NCBI RefSeq assembly: GCF_003012735.1
Contig: NZ_PXYI01000006.1
Location: 186,001 to 250,000, forward strand
DNA from: Allosphingosinicella deserti
GTDB lineage: Bacteria; Pseudomonadota; Alphaproteobacteria; Sphingomonadales; Sphingomonadaceae
Direction of reading: 5' to 3'
DNA: 64,000 nucleotides
Shown: positions 25,388 to 36,810 of the stretch, piece by piece
How the letters are laid out: the number at the start of each line of letters is the position of its first letter
Numbering within the stretch: position 1 is the first letter of the stretch
Translations under genes and position numbers: made by a program
Notes under the pieces: model-generated
Seen by the model: the letters and a program-made list of their open reading frames with translations, nothing else
Database searches by the model: none
Told to the model about the DNA's origin: nothing

Positions 25388-26358
25388 GCCGCCGCCGCCC
25401 TTGTTGCGATCAGGCTGTCGCGATACCGGGTGAGGGTGGTGAACTCGCCGCCGAGCACGTCGCGGAAATGGAGCAGGACCTGCTCGATGCGGGCGACGAA
25501 GTCGCGTAGGTCGGCCCCGCTCTGGACGTAAGGGGTGTGGCCTGGGGCGAGGCTCGGCGAGTGGTAGGTCAGGGTGAAGAACCGCCGGCCCGATCCGACC
25601 ATCGCATCAAGCAACCGGCATTGTTCGGCGGCGGAAACGCCTTCCGGAGACAGACGCGACCGCGCCAGCAGTCCGCTGCGGGCGAGGAGCCCTGGCACGC
25701 GCAGCCTTCCGGCACGCGGGCTGTTCAGCACCCGCTGGAATTTTGGTCCCGCATGGGCCAGCAGGCCGAAGAAGCCGCTGGTCAGCGGCACTTCGAGCAG
25801 CTTCTGCGCGTCGTCGAGCCAAAAGGGCTGATCGGGCGTGTTGCGGTAATCGGGCCCGCCGTCTTCGGCGAAGTTCATCCACGGGACGTAGGAGCAATCG
25901 ATCGCATAGCCGAGCTCGGCCAGCACCGTGGCGGTGTTCTTGCCGAAACCGTAGCGGCCCGCCTTGAACACGGTCGGACGGCGACCGAAGGCGCTCTCGA
26001 TCGTCTCCGTCAAGGTCACGATCTTGGCGCGCTCGAGCGCTGCCGGCAGATTGCAATGATAGGAATTGCGCCGGGTAACCTCTTCCTCGTGCGGCGGCGA
26101 GACCCAGGGGTGGAGATGGGTGCCGATCTCGGCACGCCCGGTCCGCTGAAGTCCCGTAAGGAAATCGACTGCCCGGGGGTCGGTCGCCACCGGATGATCG
26201 ATCACATAGGTCGGCACCATGCCGAGCGGATCGTAGACCTCATGGATGAGGGCCTGCGCAGGAATGCTGCTGGTCGCACGATTTTCGCGTGCGAACGGCT
26301 TCGTCCAGTCGAACTCCTCTTCCGTGTCGACGACGATCGCGAGCTGCGGCCTGGTCAT
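25384..26358 (-). CDS. Polysaccharide deacetylase-like protein (WalW type)
   Basis: 324-residue NodB-like carbohydrate esterase of the WalW group. The metal-binding Asp pair is in IVVDTEEEFDW and the His/x/His of the active site in GTHLHPWVSP; the later motif RYGFGKNTATVLAELGY matches the family. No signal peptide is apparent. It lies in an operon with a flippase and an ATP-grasp/phosphatase fusion, suggesting it modifies an exported polysaccharide. Overlaps both neighbours by 4 bases. Confidence 0.8.
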   Translation of the reverse strand: MTRPQLAIVVDTEEEFDWTKPFARENRATSSIPAQALIHEVYDPLGMVPTYVIDHPVATDPRAVDFLTGLQRTGRAEIGTHLHPWVSPPHEEEVTRRNSYHCNLPAALERAKIVTLTETIESAFGRRPTVFKAGRYGFGKNTATVLAELGYAIDCSYVPWMNFAEDGGPDYRNTPDQPFWLDDAQKLLEVPLTSGFFGLLAHAGPKFQRVLNSPRAGRLRVPGLLARSGLLARSRLSPEGVSAAEQCRLLDAMVGSGRRFFTLTYHSPSLAPGHTPYVQSGADLRDFVARIEQVLLHFRDVLGGEFTTLTRYRDSLIATRAAAA

Positions 26359-28064
26359 CGCGCGGCTCCGCGAATACCGGCGACCAGCCTGTCCACGGCT
26401 TCGTCGATCTCGCCATAAACACGGGCGAATGCCTCGGGCCCGTGGCCGTAGGGATCGCCGATCTCGGCGCGGCCGGTGAGATCGGGGAGGCGGAGCAGGT
26501 TGATGTCGCCATTGAGGCCGAGACGGTGGAGCTCGTCGACATTGCGATCGTCGAACACGATCACGGCGCCGGCGGCGCGGGCCTGCTCGACGTCCAGGAA
26601 GCGCGAGCGATGGCCTGCGAGATCAGTTCCCAGGGCGCGCGCTGCCGAGATCGCCTGGTCCGGCGAGCGCCGCCCTTCGAGCCCGATCGTCCCGGCGGAG
26701 ACGATGTCGAGATCAAGCCGCGCGGCGGTCGCCTTGGCGCGCAGCCTCTGCTCGGCGAACGGGCTGCGGCAGATATTGCCGTGGCACAACATGACGATGG
26801 CGCGCCGACCCTCGTGTCCGCGGGCATGGAGCCGGCGCAGCGCCGCCCTCGCCCGCCGCCGACGGCGCGACGCCGACGTCAGGCGCTTGGCGAGTGCGGC
26901 GAAGATGGTTCGCGCCATTTGTCCGCGCTGGCGATGCCACGGCGCCGGATCGTCGGCCGCATGGCTGTCGAATTTGCGGCCGAACGGAAGCGCGAGCGCA
27001 AGCCGCCCCAGGCCGACCGCAGCCCTTCCGATCTTGCCTGCGGAAGATGTCGCCGCCGAGGCCGTGCGCAGCACCCGATAATATTCGCCGCCGAGATCGC
27101 GCAGGACGAGGCCGATGCGAATATCGGCGCCCGGCTCGGCCGCGCCAGCGACGTAAAGGGCGGCAGCGGCGGCCGGGAAATCGGCGCCTGAGGCGACGGC
27201 GAGGGGGAGGGAGCCCCAGAACCGGCAATTCACCTCGAGCAGGATGAAGCGGCCGCTTTCCGGCGCCCGCCGGAACTCGAACATGGCGACGCCGTGCAGC
27301 GCCGTTGCCTTCGCCAGCGCGGCAACAGCCTCCATCAATCTCGCATCGAGCGGCTCACCGATGCGCGAAGAACTGCCGCCCGTTTCTGACGCTTCGGCGA
27401 GGCGGCAGTGCTGGAAGGCAAGCACGATCGCGCCGCGATCGGCCAGCACCGACACACCGACGCCTTCGCCCCTGAAGAAGCCTTCGACGAGCCAGGTGCT
27501 GCGATCCCGGATCTCCGCGAGGGTCTCACGCAGCTGAGGGACGTCATGAACGATCCGGACCGAGTCCTTCGCGCCGGCCTGTCCGAGCGTGTAGGAACTG
27601 CGCGGCTTCAGGGCGAGCGGGAGACCGAAGCGCTCTTCGAGGCTCTGGGCATCGTCACGGTCATCGAGCGGCTTGCCGGGGGCGATCGGCACCCCGAGCG
27701 ACGCGGCCAGGCGCCGCGTTTCCGCCTTGTCGAAGAAGGTCGCCATTGCCTCTTCATTGGGCAGGGCAAGCGCCGGTCCGGCGAACGAGGCGGCGTGGCG
27801 CTGCAGCGGGATCAGGCCGCGATCGTCGCAGGGTATGACGAGATTATAGTTCTGCAGCCCGATCAGATCCTGCAGCCGCGCCACCCATCGATCCGCGGAG
27901 AGCGAATAAGGCGGCAGCCGATGGATTTCGCGGATGTACCGAGAGGCGAGAGCCGCGGAGGAGAAATCATAAGGCGCGGCATCGACCTCCCAGCCGGCGC
28001 GCCCGAGCGAGCGGACGATGGCGAGGAACGACCGCGTGTCGTCGCCGATGACGAGTGCGCGCAT
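26355..28064 (-). CDS. ATP-grasp enzyme fused to a low-molecular-weight protein tyrosine phosphatase
   Basis: 569 residues. Residues 1-320 form an ATP-grasp ligase-like module: MRALVIGDDTRSFLAIVRSL, LALKPRSSYTLGQ (lysine of the grasp loop), GEGVGVSVLADRG and the Mg-binding LLEVNCRFWGSLPLA. After a basic linker (about 340-415), the C-terminal 150 residues are a low-molecular-weight tyrosine phosphatase: the CX5RS loop CHGNICRS with Cys427 and Arg433, and the general-acid Asp537 in GDPYGHG. Such phosphatases usually regulate polysaccharide tyrosine kinases. The fusion places both in one protein within an exopolysaccharide operon. ATG at 28064 preferred to 28115. Confidence 0.78.
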   Translation of the reverse strand: MRALVIGDDTRSFLAIVRSLGRAGWEVDAAPYDFSSAALASRYIREIHRLPPYSLSADRWVARLQDLIGLQNYNLVIPCDDRGLIPLQRHAASFAGPALALPNEEAMATFFDKAETRRLAASLGVPIAPGKPLDDRDDAQSLEERFGLPLALKPRSSYTLGQAGAKDSVRIVHDVPQLRETLAEIRDRSTWLVEGFFRGEGVGVSVLADRGAIVLAFQHCRLAEASETGGSSSRIGEPLDARLMEAVAALAKATALHGVAMFEFRRAPESGRFILLEVNCRFWGSLPLAVASGADFPAAAAALYVAGAAEPGADIRIGLVLRDLGGEYYRVLRTASAATSSAGKIGRAAVGLGRLALALPFGRKFDSHAADDPAPWHRQRGQMARTIFAALAKRLTSASRRRRRARAALRRLHARGHEGRRAIVMLCHGNICRSPFAEQRLRAKATAARLDLDIVSAGTIGLEGRRSPDQAISAARALGTDLAGHRSRFLDVEQARAAGAVIVFDDRNVDELHRLGLNGDINLLRLPDLTGRAEIGDPYGHGPEAFARVYGEIDEAVDRLVAGIRGAAR

Positions 28065-28193
28065 GATCAGGGCCGCCCCAATCGAGGCGCGCAGGTTCGA
28101 CGCAACTTCACTCACTCCCGGCTTCGATGCCGCGCCGGCCTAACCCTCCCGTGGTATACATCCTCTAAAGATTTGCCGGTTAAGAGCAGGGTC

Positions 28194-29174
28194 GTGCCGC
28201 TCTTCTCGATCCTTCTCGCCACGCGCGACCGCCCCGTTCTCTTCGGGGAGGCACTCGCGTCGGTGCTTGCCCAGCATTTCGAGGATTTCGAAATCGTCGT
28301 CGTCGACGACGGCAGCGATCCGGCCCATCTGCGGGACTATGATTCGGCGCTCGCCGCGGCCGCGGCGCGGCCCGTGACGCTTCGCCATCAGCGTCTGGTT
28401 CGCCGCCCGAACGGCCACGGCCAGAGCTATTCGTTGAACGTCGCCGCCGCCTGTGCAACCGGCGAGTATCTGGCGATCCTCGACGACGACGACGTCTGGA
28501 CCGATCCCGATCATCTCGCCCGCGCCGCACGATCGATCGCCGGGGCGCCGCGAACCGAGCTCTACATGGCCAATCAGCGCGCATATCGGCTGGGCGAAGC
28601 CGTCAGCGAGGATCTTTGGCTTTCCCAGCTTGCCGGGCGCCTTGGCGACCGGGACTCGGATGCGGAGGGCAGCTGGCGCCTTACCCTCGACGATCTGATG
28701 GCGGTCGAAGGCTTCTGCCACCTCAACTGCCTGATCGTGCGCCGAAGCCTGTGGGAAAAGGTCGGCGGGATGGATGAGGCGATACGCTGGGAATGCGACC
28801 GCGACGTCTACATCCGCCTGATCGACGCTGCGACCGGGCCGATGCTGCACCATCCTGCGATCGTCTCCCGCCACAACATTCCCGATCCGAGCAAATCCGC
28901 CAACATGACGACGGCCCTATCGCTGGCGGCGAAGCGCCTCCAGCAGCTCCGGGTTGCCGACAAGACCGCCCTGTTCGCGCGTCATCCGGCAGTGAGGCGG
29001 GCCGGGCGCCGGCACCGCACCTGGACCTTGCAGAAGCTTGCGCAGGAATTGGCCGACGCTGGCGATTTCCCCGCTGCCGCCCATTATGCGCGCGCCGCCG
29101 TCGCGGACAGTCTCTCGCCGGCCTTCGCCGCCAAGGCCGCAATCTATTCGCTGAAGGCACTGGCCGGGCGGTAG
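28194..29174 (+). CDS. Glycosyltransferase family 2 protein
   Basis: 326-residue GT2 (GT-A fold) enzyme. FSILLATRDRPVLFGEALASVLAQ begins the nucleotide-binding half; the metal-binding motif is LDDDDVW and the acceptor half contains WECDRDVYIRLI, including the catalytic ED-like motif. No transmembrane region is evident. It should add a sugar during polysaccharide synthesis. GTG at 28194 follows AGCAGGG and fits the family N-terminus. Divergent from the ATP-grasp/flippase operon, with the intervening 130 bp holding the sequence GGTATACAT, a possible -10. Confidence 0.82.
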   Translation: MPLFSILLATRDRPVLFGEALASVLAQHFEDFEIVVVDDGSDPAHLRDYDSALAAAAARPVTLRHQRLVRRPNGHGQSYSLNVAAACATGEYLAILDDDDVWTDPDHLARAARSIAGAPRTELYMANQRAYRLGEAVSEDLWLSQLAGRLGDRDSDAEGSWRLTLDDLMAVEGFCHLNCLIVRRSLWEKVGGMDEAIRWECDRDVYIRLIDAATGPMLHHPAIVSRHNIPDPSKSANMTTALSLAAKRLQQLRVADKTALFARHPAVRRAGRRHRTWTLQKLAQELADAGDFPAAAHYARAAVADSLSPAFAAKAAIYSLKALAGR

Positions 29175-29186
29175 AGCGGCATCCCC

Positions 29187-29248
<62 letters not shown>

Positions 29249-29249
29249 C

Positions 29250-29334
29250 GTCATACCGGCGAAGGCCGGTATCTCAGCGCGCTACGGGCGTCGGCGTTCT
29301 TCACCCGCGGGATACCCGGCCAGCGCGGTATGAC
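29250..29334. repeat. Inverted pair of REP-like elements (copy 2)
   Basis: An element beginning GTCATACCGGCGAAGG (29250-29277) is followed by a diverged inverted copy (29309-29334, reading GGATACCCGG then CGGTATGAC), separated by 31 bases. The left element matches that at 3333-3360 in 27 of 28 bases. REP pairs of this kind are often mobilised by RAYT-type transposases; none is in the window. Confidence 0.6.
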
Positions 29335-29400
29335 GTTCAGTGGCGAGTTGGACGGTTCATTTGTAACCGTTTCCATCGCTTCCTCCTCCTCCCTTGCGTG

Positions 29401-29416
29401 GTGACAGCGTTGTCAC
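29401..29416. promoter_or_regulatory. LacI-family-type operator upstream of GH3
   Basis: GTGACAGCGTTGTCAC has perfect 6-base arms (GTGACA/TGTCAC) around GCGT. The sequence has the central CG and arm composition typical of LacI/GalR operators. It lies about 90 bases upstream of the GH3 gene start at 29504. The LacI gene at 32400 is a plausible cognate regulator. Confidence 0.55.
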
Positions 29417-29503
29417 ATACAGACCCAGACGAACCGGTTGTCGAAGGCCATCCGCACGAGGAGCCACGACTGCGCCGGCCACGGGGATGACTGAGGAACT
29501 GCC

Positions 29504-32107
<2,604 letters not shown>

Positions 32108-32399
32108 GGTTCGACCCCGATCCGGAGCACGCAGGGTGCCGCGGAATTGACCCTTAAGGGGAGGTGCCGGTTGCCGGTGCCTCTCGATCCTGTAGAACGA
32201 AACGAAACAGGCCAGGGGGATGAGTGGGAAGAAATTCGATCGTCGGTAAGCGGGCCGCCTTTTCCTGGAACGGCGGCCAAGCGGTGAGCAACGGTGTCCC
32301 GTTACCGACGCCGATGTGCGTTTCGGCGGCACTGATCGCCGTTGGCAAACGCCAGCTTTGCGGATCCAGTCTTAGCGTGCCTGAGGCGGGAACCGCCTG

Positions 32400-33407
32400 A
32401 TGGCACGCACCACGATCGACGATGTTGCTGCCGCCGCCGGCGTGTCGATCAAGACGGTGTCGCGCGTGCTGAACGACGAGCCGGGGGTGCGCACCGAAAC
32501 CCGCGGCCGGGTGCGCGAGGCGATTGCCAGTCTCAGCTATCGCCCGAGCCTGCCGGCGCGCAGCCTTGCCGGCAAGCGCTCGAACCTCATCGGTCTCGTC
32601 TACGACAATCCCAGCGCCAATTATGTGTTCGACGTCCAGAGCGGCGCGATGGCACGGTGCCGCGATGCCCATCTCCGCCTGTTCATCCAGTCGTGCAACG
32701 ATCTCGGCGGCGAAACCGTCGAGGAGGTGCTGGCGATGATCGACCAGACCCATGTCGACGGCCTCGTCGTTACGCCGCCGCTTTCGTCCGACGCGGCGTT
32801 GATCTCGGCGCTTGAGGAACGGCGGCTGCCCTTCGTCCGACTTGCGCCCGACGATACCAGCCGCGGTGGCCCCTGCGTGATCATGGACGACGAGGCGGCG
32901 GCCCACGACATGACCGAGCATCTGCTCGATCTCGGCCACCGCCGGATCGGCTTCGTCGCGGGCCACCCCGAACATCCGTCGAGCCGGCTTCGCCGCCAGG
33001 GCTACCAGGCCGCGCTCGACGCGGCCGGTGTCGGCGAGAACCAGCCGATCGAGCAGGGTTTCAACGACACGGCGTCCGGTTACGAGGCTGGCCGGCGCCT
33101 GCTCTCGGCAAGCAAGCGGCCGACGGCGATCTTCGCCTCGAACGACGACATGGCGGCGGGGGTCGTTCAGGCCGCGCACGAGCTCGGCATCGACGTGCCG
33201 CGCCAGCTGTCGGTCGCCGGCTTCGACGACAGCCAGATCGCGGCGATCGTCTGGCCGGCGCTTACCACGATCCGCCAGCCGGCCTATGAGATGGCCTTCG
33301 CCGCTGCCGGCCTGCTGATCGATCTCGTCCGGGATCGGCCTGCACCGGCAGTCACTGAACTTGCTTATACGTTGGTCCAGAGAGGATCGACGGCGGAGGC
33401 ACCTTGA
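32400..33407 (+). CDS. LacI family transcriptional regulator
   Basis: 335-residue LacI/GalR-type regulator. The N-terminal helix-turn-helix is TTIDDVAAAAGVSIKTVSRV (residues 3-22) and the hinge has the usual SLSYRPSLPARSLAGKRS. The periplasmic-binding-like effector domain covers 60-335 (SNLIGLVYDNPSA through GFDDSQIAA). The 4-base overlap with the next gene (TTGA) shows co-translation. Likely controls the adjacent GH3/oxidoreductase genes; which of the two LacI proteins reads which operator cannot be settled from sequence. The upstream 292-base gap has no other feature I could identify. Confidence 0.88.
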   Translation: MARTTIDDVAAAAGVSIKTVSRVLNDEPGVRTETRGRVREAIASLSYRPSLPARSLAGKRSNLIGLVYDNPSANYVFDVQSGAMARCRDAHLRLFIQSCNDLGGETVEEVLAMIDQTHVDGLVVTPPLSSDAALISALEERRLPFVRLAPDDTSRGGPCVIMDDEAAAHDMTEHLLDLGHRRIGFVAGHPEHPSSRLRRQGYQAALDAAGVGENQPIEQGFNDTASGYEAGRRLLSASKRPTAIFASNDDMAAGVVQAAHELGIDVPRQLSVAGFDDSQIAAIVWPALTTIRQPAYEMAFAAAGLLIDLVRDRPAPAVTELAYTLVQRGSTAEAP

Positions 33408-34384
33408 TACGAGTTGGTTTGATCGGCCGCGGTATGGCCGGCACTGTTTTCCATGCACCGTTGATCCGCGCAGTCCCCGAATTCGAGCTGGCAGCCATTG
33501 CAGGTTCGGCCGAGGCGGCGGCGTTGATCGCCGACCCCGCCATCGATGTCGTCGTGATCGCGACTCCCAACCGGAGCCATTATCCGCTCGCCGAAACCGC
33601 CTTGCGTGCCGGCAAGCATGTCGTCGTCGACAAGCCGCTGACCGTGACCTCGGCCGAGGCAGTGGGGCTGATCGCGCTTGCCGCGGAGCAGAAACGAATG
33701 CTCACCGTCTTCCAGAATCGCCGCTGGGACGGCGATTATCTGACGGTGAAGGACGCAGTGCGCAGCGGCCGGCTCGGCGAGATCGCCTTGTTCGAAGCGC
33801 ATTGGGATCGCTTCCGACCGGCGATCAAGCCGGGCTGGCGCGAGACGCCGGCAGAGGGCGCCGGGCTGTTCTTCGATCTTGGCGCGCATTTGATCGATCA
33901 GGCGCTGCAGCTGTTCGGAACGCCGGAAGCGCTCACCGCGGACATCGGCGCGCAGCGATCAGACGCCGAGGTCGACGATTATTTCCGGCTGACGCTTCAT
34001 TACGGGCGGCTGCGCGTCAATCTGTCGGCGGCAACCCTGATCGCCGCGCCGCGGCCGCGCTTCGCCGTTTACGGCACCGGCGGCGCGCTGGTGAAATACG
34101 GCCTCGACCCGCAGGAAGCAGCCCTCAAGGCGGGCATCGATCCTCGGTCACCCGGCTTCGGCGAAGAGGGTCCGGACCTCTACGCGACCTTCACCGGTGC
34201 TGACGGGGCAGAGGAACGGATACCGGCGCAGCCCGGGCGCTACGTCGCATTCTACGAGCAGGTTGCCGCCGCCCTGTGCGACGGTTCGCCGGTGCCGGTC
34301 GAGCCGGCGGACGCACGCGCGGCGCTTCGGATCATCGAATTGGCGCGGGAGAGCGCGCGGGAGCGGCGCCGCATCGCGATCTGA
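33404..34384 (+). CDS. Gfo/Idh/MocA family oxidoreductase
   Basis: 326-residue oxidoreductase. The N-terminal Rossmann domain shows VGLIGRGMAGTVFHAPLIRA (variant dinucleotide loop) and KHVVVDKPLTVTSAEA with the conserved EKP-type motif (DKP here). The C-terminal half contains WDRFRPAIKPGWRE and GAHLIDQALQLFG with the catalytic His region (DLGAHLIDQ). TTG start overlaps the LacI stop; GGCGGAGG precedes. It should oxidise or reduce a sugar or polyol with NAD(P); the substrate is unknown. Confidence 0.85.
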   Translation: MIRVGLIGRGMAGTVFHAPLIRAVPEFELAAIAGSAEAAALIADPAIDVVVIATPNRSHYPLAETALRAGKHVVVDKPLTVTSAEAVGLIALAAEQKRMLTVFQNRRWDGDYLTVKDAVRSGRLGEIALFEAHWDRFRPAIKPGWRETPAEGAGLFFDLGAHLIDQALQLFGTPEALTADIGAQRSDAEVDDYFRLTLHYGRLRVNLSAATLIAAPRPRFAVYGTGGALVKYGLDPQEAALKAGIDPRSPGFGEEGPDLYATFTGADGAEERIPAQPGRYVAFYEQVAAALCDGSPVPVEPADARAALRIIELARESARERRRIAI

Positions 34385-34389
34385 GCTCG

Positions 34390-34422
34390 AAGGGGGCCGT
34401 CCGACTCAGCGAACGGCCCCTT
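34390..34422. terminator. Bidirectional terminator between convergent operons
   Basis: AAGGGGGCCGT (34390-34400) pairs with ACGGCCCCTT (34413-34422) around a 12-base loop, between the stop of the oxidoreductase and that of the minus-strand GH3 gene. A strong GC stem bounded by A/T on the outside. Confidence 0.65.
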
Positions 34423-34429
34423 CGGCGCC

Positions 34430-36661
34430 TCAGGCGGCTGGCCGCCAGCTCGCCGGAAGAATGCGCTCCGGGATCTGCACGGTCACGGTCTCCTTGACGT
34501 CACGGGAGGAGGTGCCGAGCATCACCTTGTACTGGCCGCCGGCGATCTTCCACTGCTTGCCGGCTTCGTCCCAGGTGGCGAGCAGGCGGGGATCCACGCT
34601 GACCGAGACCATCGTGTCGGCGCCCGGCGCCAGATCGACCTTCTTGAAGCCGGCGAGGCGCTGCGGTGCTTCCCAGCCGCCGGCGACCGGCGCGACGTAG
34701 AGCTGGGGCACGTCCATGCCCTGGCGCTTGCCGTCGTTCTTGACCCGGAAGCTGACCGTCAGATCGCCGCTTGCCGCGTCAGCCTGCAGGCGGCCATAGT
34801 CGAAGTCCGTGTAGGACAGGCCGTGGCCGAACGGGAAGAGCGGCTCGAGACCGTTCTTGTCGAACCATTTGTAGCCGATCGCCGCGCCTTCCGAATAGTC
34901 GATCGCGAACATCTCGTTCTGGGCGAGGCCGGTGCCGGGGCGAACCTGCCTCGGCAGCTGAGTCTCGTCGCGCGGGAAGGTGACGGGGAGCTTGCCCGAG
35001 GGATTGACCTTGCCGAACAGCAGGTTGGCGATGGCGTCGCCGCCGGCCGTGCCCGGGTACCAGGCCTCTAGGATGCCGGCGACGCGGTCCGCCCAGGGCA
35101 TCAGCACCGGACCGCCGGTCTCGAGAATCGCCACCGTCTTCGGATTGGCCGCGGCGACCGCCGAGACCAGCGCATCCTGGTTGTCGGGCAGGGTCATCGA
35201 GGCGTCGATCGATTCGCTGGCCCACTGGGTGACGAACACCAGGGCGACGTCCGCCTCCGCGGCGGCACGTGCGGCCGCCGCCGGATCGCGGCCGTCGACG
35301 AATGTCACCTGCGCGTTCGGCGCCTGAGCGCGGATCGCGGCGAGCGGCGCGTTGGGATAGTAGACGACCGGCCCCGGCCAGGTCTTGGGCTCGAGATCCG
35401 GCACCGCATTTCCACCCGCCGGATAAGTCTGCGAGGAGCCGCCGCCCGACAGCACGCCGCGATCGGCATAGCCGCCGATGACGACGATCTTTTTGGTGTC
35501 GGCCTTGAGCGGCAGGATTCGCCCTCCATTCTTGAGCAGCACTGCGCCCTGTTCGGCATCGGCACGGGTGACCGCCGCATGGGCGGCGAGATCGATCGGC
35601 TCTTCCTTCACCGGATGGTCGACGACCCCGTTGTCGAACATCGCGTAGAGGATCCGGCCGGCCATTTCAGTAAGACGGCGCTCCGACACCTCGCCGTTGC
35701 GGACGGCATCCCGCAGCGGCTTGTCGAAATAGGGCGCCTTGTCGAACGGATGGCCCGATTGCTGGTCGAGGCCGGTATTCGCCGCCTGCACCGTGCTGTG
35801 GGTCGCGCCCCAGTCGGACATCACGAAGCCCTTCCAGCCCCAATCGTTGCGCAGCACGTCGGTGAGCAGCCACGGATTTTCGCAGGCGTAGAGGCCGTTG
35901 ACCCGGTTGTAGGCGCACATCACCGATCCGGGATCGGACTTCTCGATGGCGATCTGAAATGCGAGCAGGTCGGACATCCGCGCCGCGGTCGGATCGATCC
36001 GCGCATCATGATAGTCGCGTCCGGTCTCGAGATCGTTGATCGCATAATGCTTCACGGTCGATATGATGTTGTTCGACTGAATGCCCGCGATCTGGGCTCC
36101 CACCATGATCCCGGCGAGCAGGGGATCCTCACCGCCATATTCGAAATTGCGTCCGTTGCGCGGATCGCGGACGAGGTTCACGCCGCCCGCAAGCATGACG
36201 TTGAATCCGGATTGGCGTGCCTCGCGGCCGATCATCGCGCCGCCCTGAAAGGCGAGATCCGGGTTCCAGGTCGCGGCCGTGGCCATGCCAGAGGGGAGAG
36301 CGGTGCGTTCGCGCTTGGTCGGCGCACTGCCCTGGGTGGCGACGCCGATGCCGGCGTCGGTCTGCCATTGCGGGGGGATGCCGAGGCGCGGGATCCCCGG
36401 CACGTAGCCGGCCGATCCGTAGCGCACTTCCTTGGGCGCCTTATACTTCTTGGGTTCGAAATCCGTGCCGAAATAGCCGAAGACGAGCCGCAACTTCTCC
36501 TCGCGCGTCATCTTTGCGAGCACCGCTTCGGTGCGCTGCTCCGGCGTCAGCGCGGTGTTCATCCACGGCCGGTTGGCCGCGGGCGCGGCGAGGCCGGTTG
36601 CGCTCGTCGAGAGCGCGAGCATCGATGCGGCGAGGGCGAAGGCGATGACGCTCTTCTTCAT
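34430..36661 (-). CDS. GH3 family beta-glucosidase/xylosidase with fibronectin-III-like C-terminus
   Basis: 743-residue secreted GH3 glycosidase. Signal peptide MKKSVIAFALAASMLALSTS ends near GLAAP. Barrel motifs: REEKLRLVFGYFG, GIPRLGIPPQWQTDAG, GGVNLVRDPRNGRNFEYGGE, KHYAINDLE; catalytic nucleophile Asp283 in FVMSDWGATHS. The domain-2 motif EQGAVLLKNGGRILPL follows, and residues beyond about 630 carry the Fn3-like domain (DVPQLYVAPV). Typical of enzymes acting on aryl- or cello/xylo-oligosaccharides. Divergent from xylX across a gap containing the shared operator, so probably co-regulated with xylose genes. Confidence 0.9.
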   Translation of the reverse strand: MKKSVIAFALAASMLALSTSATGLAAPAANRPWMNTALTPEQRTEAVLAKMTREEKLRLVFGYFGTDFEPKKYKAPKEVRYGSAGYVPGIPRLGIPPQWQTDAGIGVATQGSAPTKRERTALPSGMATAATWNPDLAFQGGAMIGREARQSGFNVMLAGGVNLVRDPRNGRNFEYGGEDPLLAGIMVGAQIAGIQSNNIISTVKHYAINDLETGRDYHDARIDPTAARMSDLLAFQIAIEKSDPGSVMCAYNRVNGLYACENPWLLTDVLRNDWGWKGFVMSDWGATHSTVQAANTGLDQQSGHPFDKAPYFDKPLRDAVRNGEVSERRLTEMAGRILYAMFDNGVVDHPVKEEPIDLAAHAAVTRADAEQGAVLLKNGGRILPLKADTKKIVVIGGYADRGVLSGGGSSQTYPAGGNAVPDLEPKTWPGPVVYYPNAPLAAIRAQAPNAQVTFVDGRDPAAAARAAAEADVALVFVTQWASESIDASMTLPDNQDALVSAVAAANPKTVAILETGGPVLMPWADRVAGILEAWYPGTAGGDAIANLLFGKVNPSGKLPVTFPRDETQLPRQVRPGTGLAQNEMFAIDYSEGAAIGYKWFDKNGLEPLFPFGHGLSYTDFDYGRLQADAASGDLTVSFRVKNDGKRQGMDVPQLYVAPVAGGWEAPQRLAGFKKVDLAPGADTMVSVSVDPRLLATWDEAGKQWKIAGGQYKVMLGTSSRDVKETVTVQIPERILPASWRPAA

Positions 36662-36771
36662 TCAGGATTTCCCCTTTTCGTGTGTTGTGACACCGCCGCC
36701 GAGCCTCGGCGAAAAAATGCCTGGGCTCGGCGGCGGCGAGCGGCTTGACTTTAGTGGGTTCCCGCGCCGAT

Positions 36772-36785
36772 TGGTAGCGCTACCA
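36772..36785. promoter_or_regulatory. Perfect LacI-type operator of the xyl regulon (site 1)
   Basis: TGGTAGCGCTACCA, a perfect 14-bp palindrome, lies between the divergent GH3 gene and xylX. A -35-like TTGACT (36745-36750) precedes it, putting the site at the likely -10/start region of the xylX promoter. Related sites occur at 62483 and 63752. Confidence 0.75.
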
Positions 36786-36810
36786 CAAGACTGCGATGCG
36801 AGGGAGAGGC

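Noticed and set aside
27408-28193. Long N-terminal extension of the GT2 frame
   Set aside because: It lies opposite the ATP-grasp gene; the GT2 fold begins right after the GTG at 28194.
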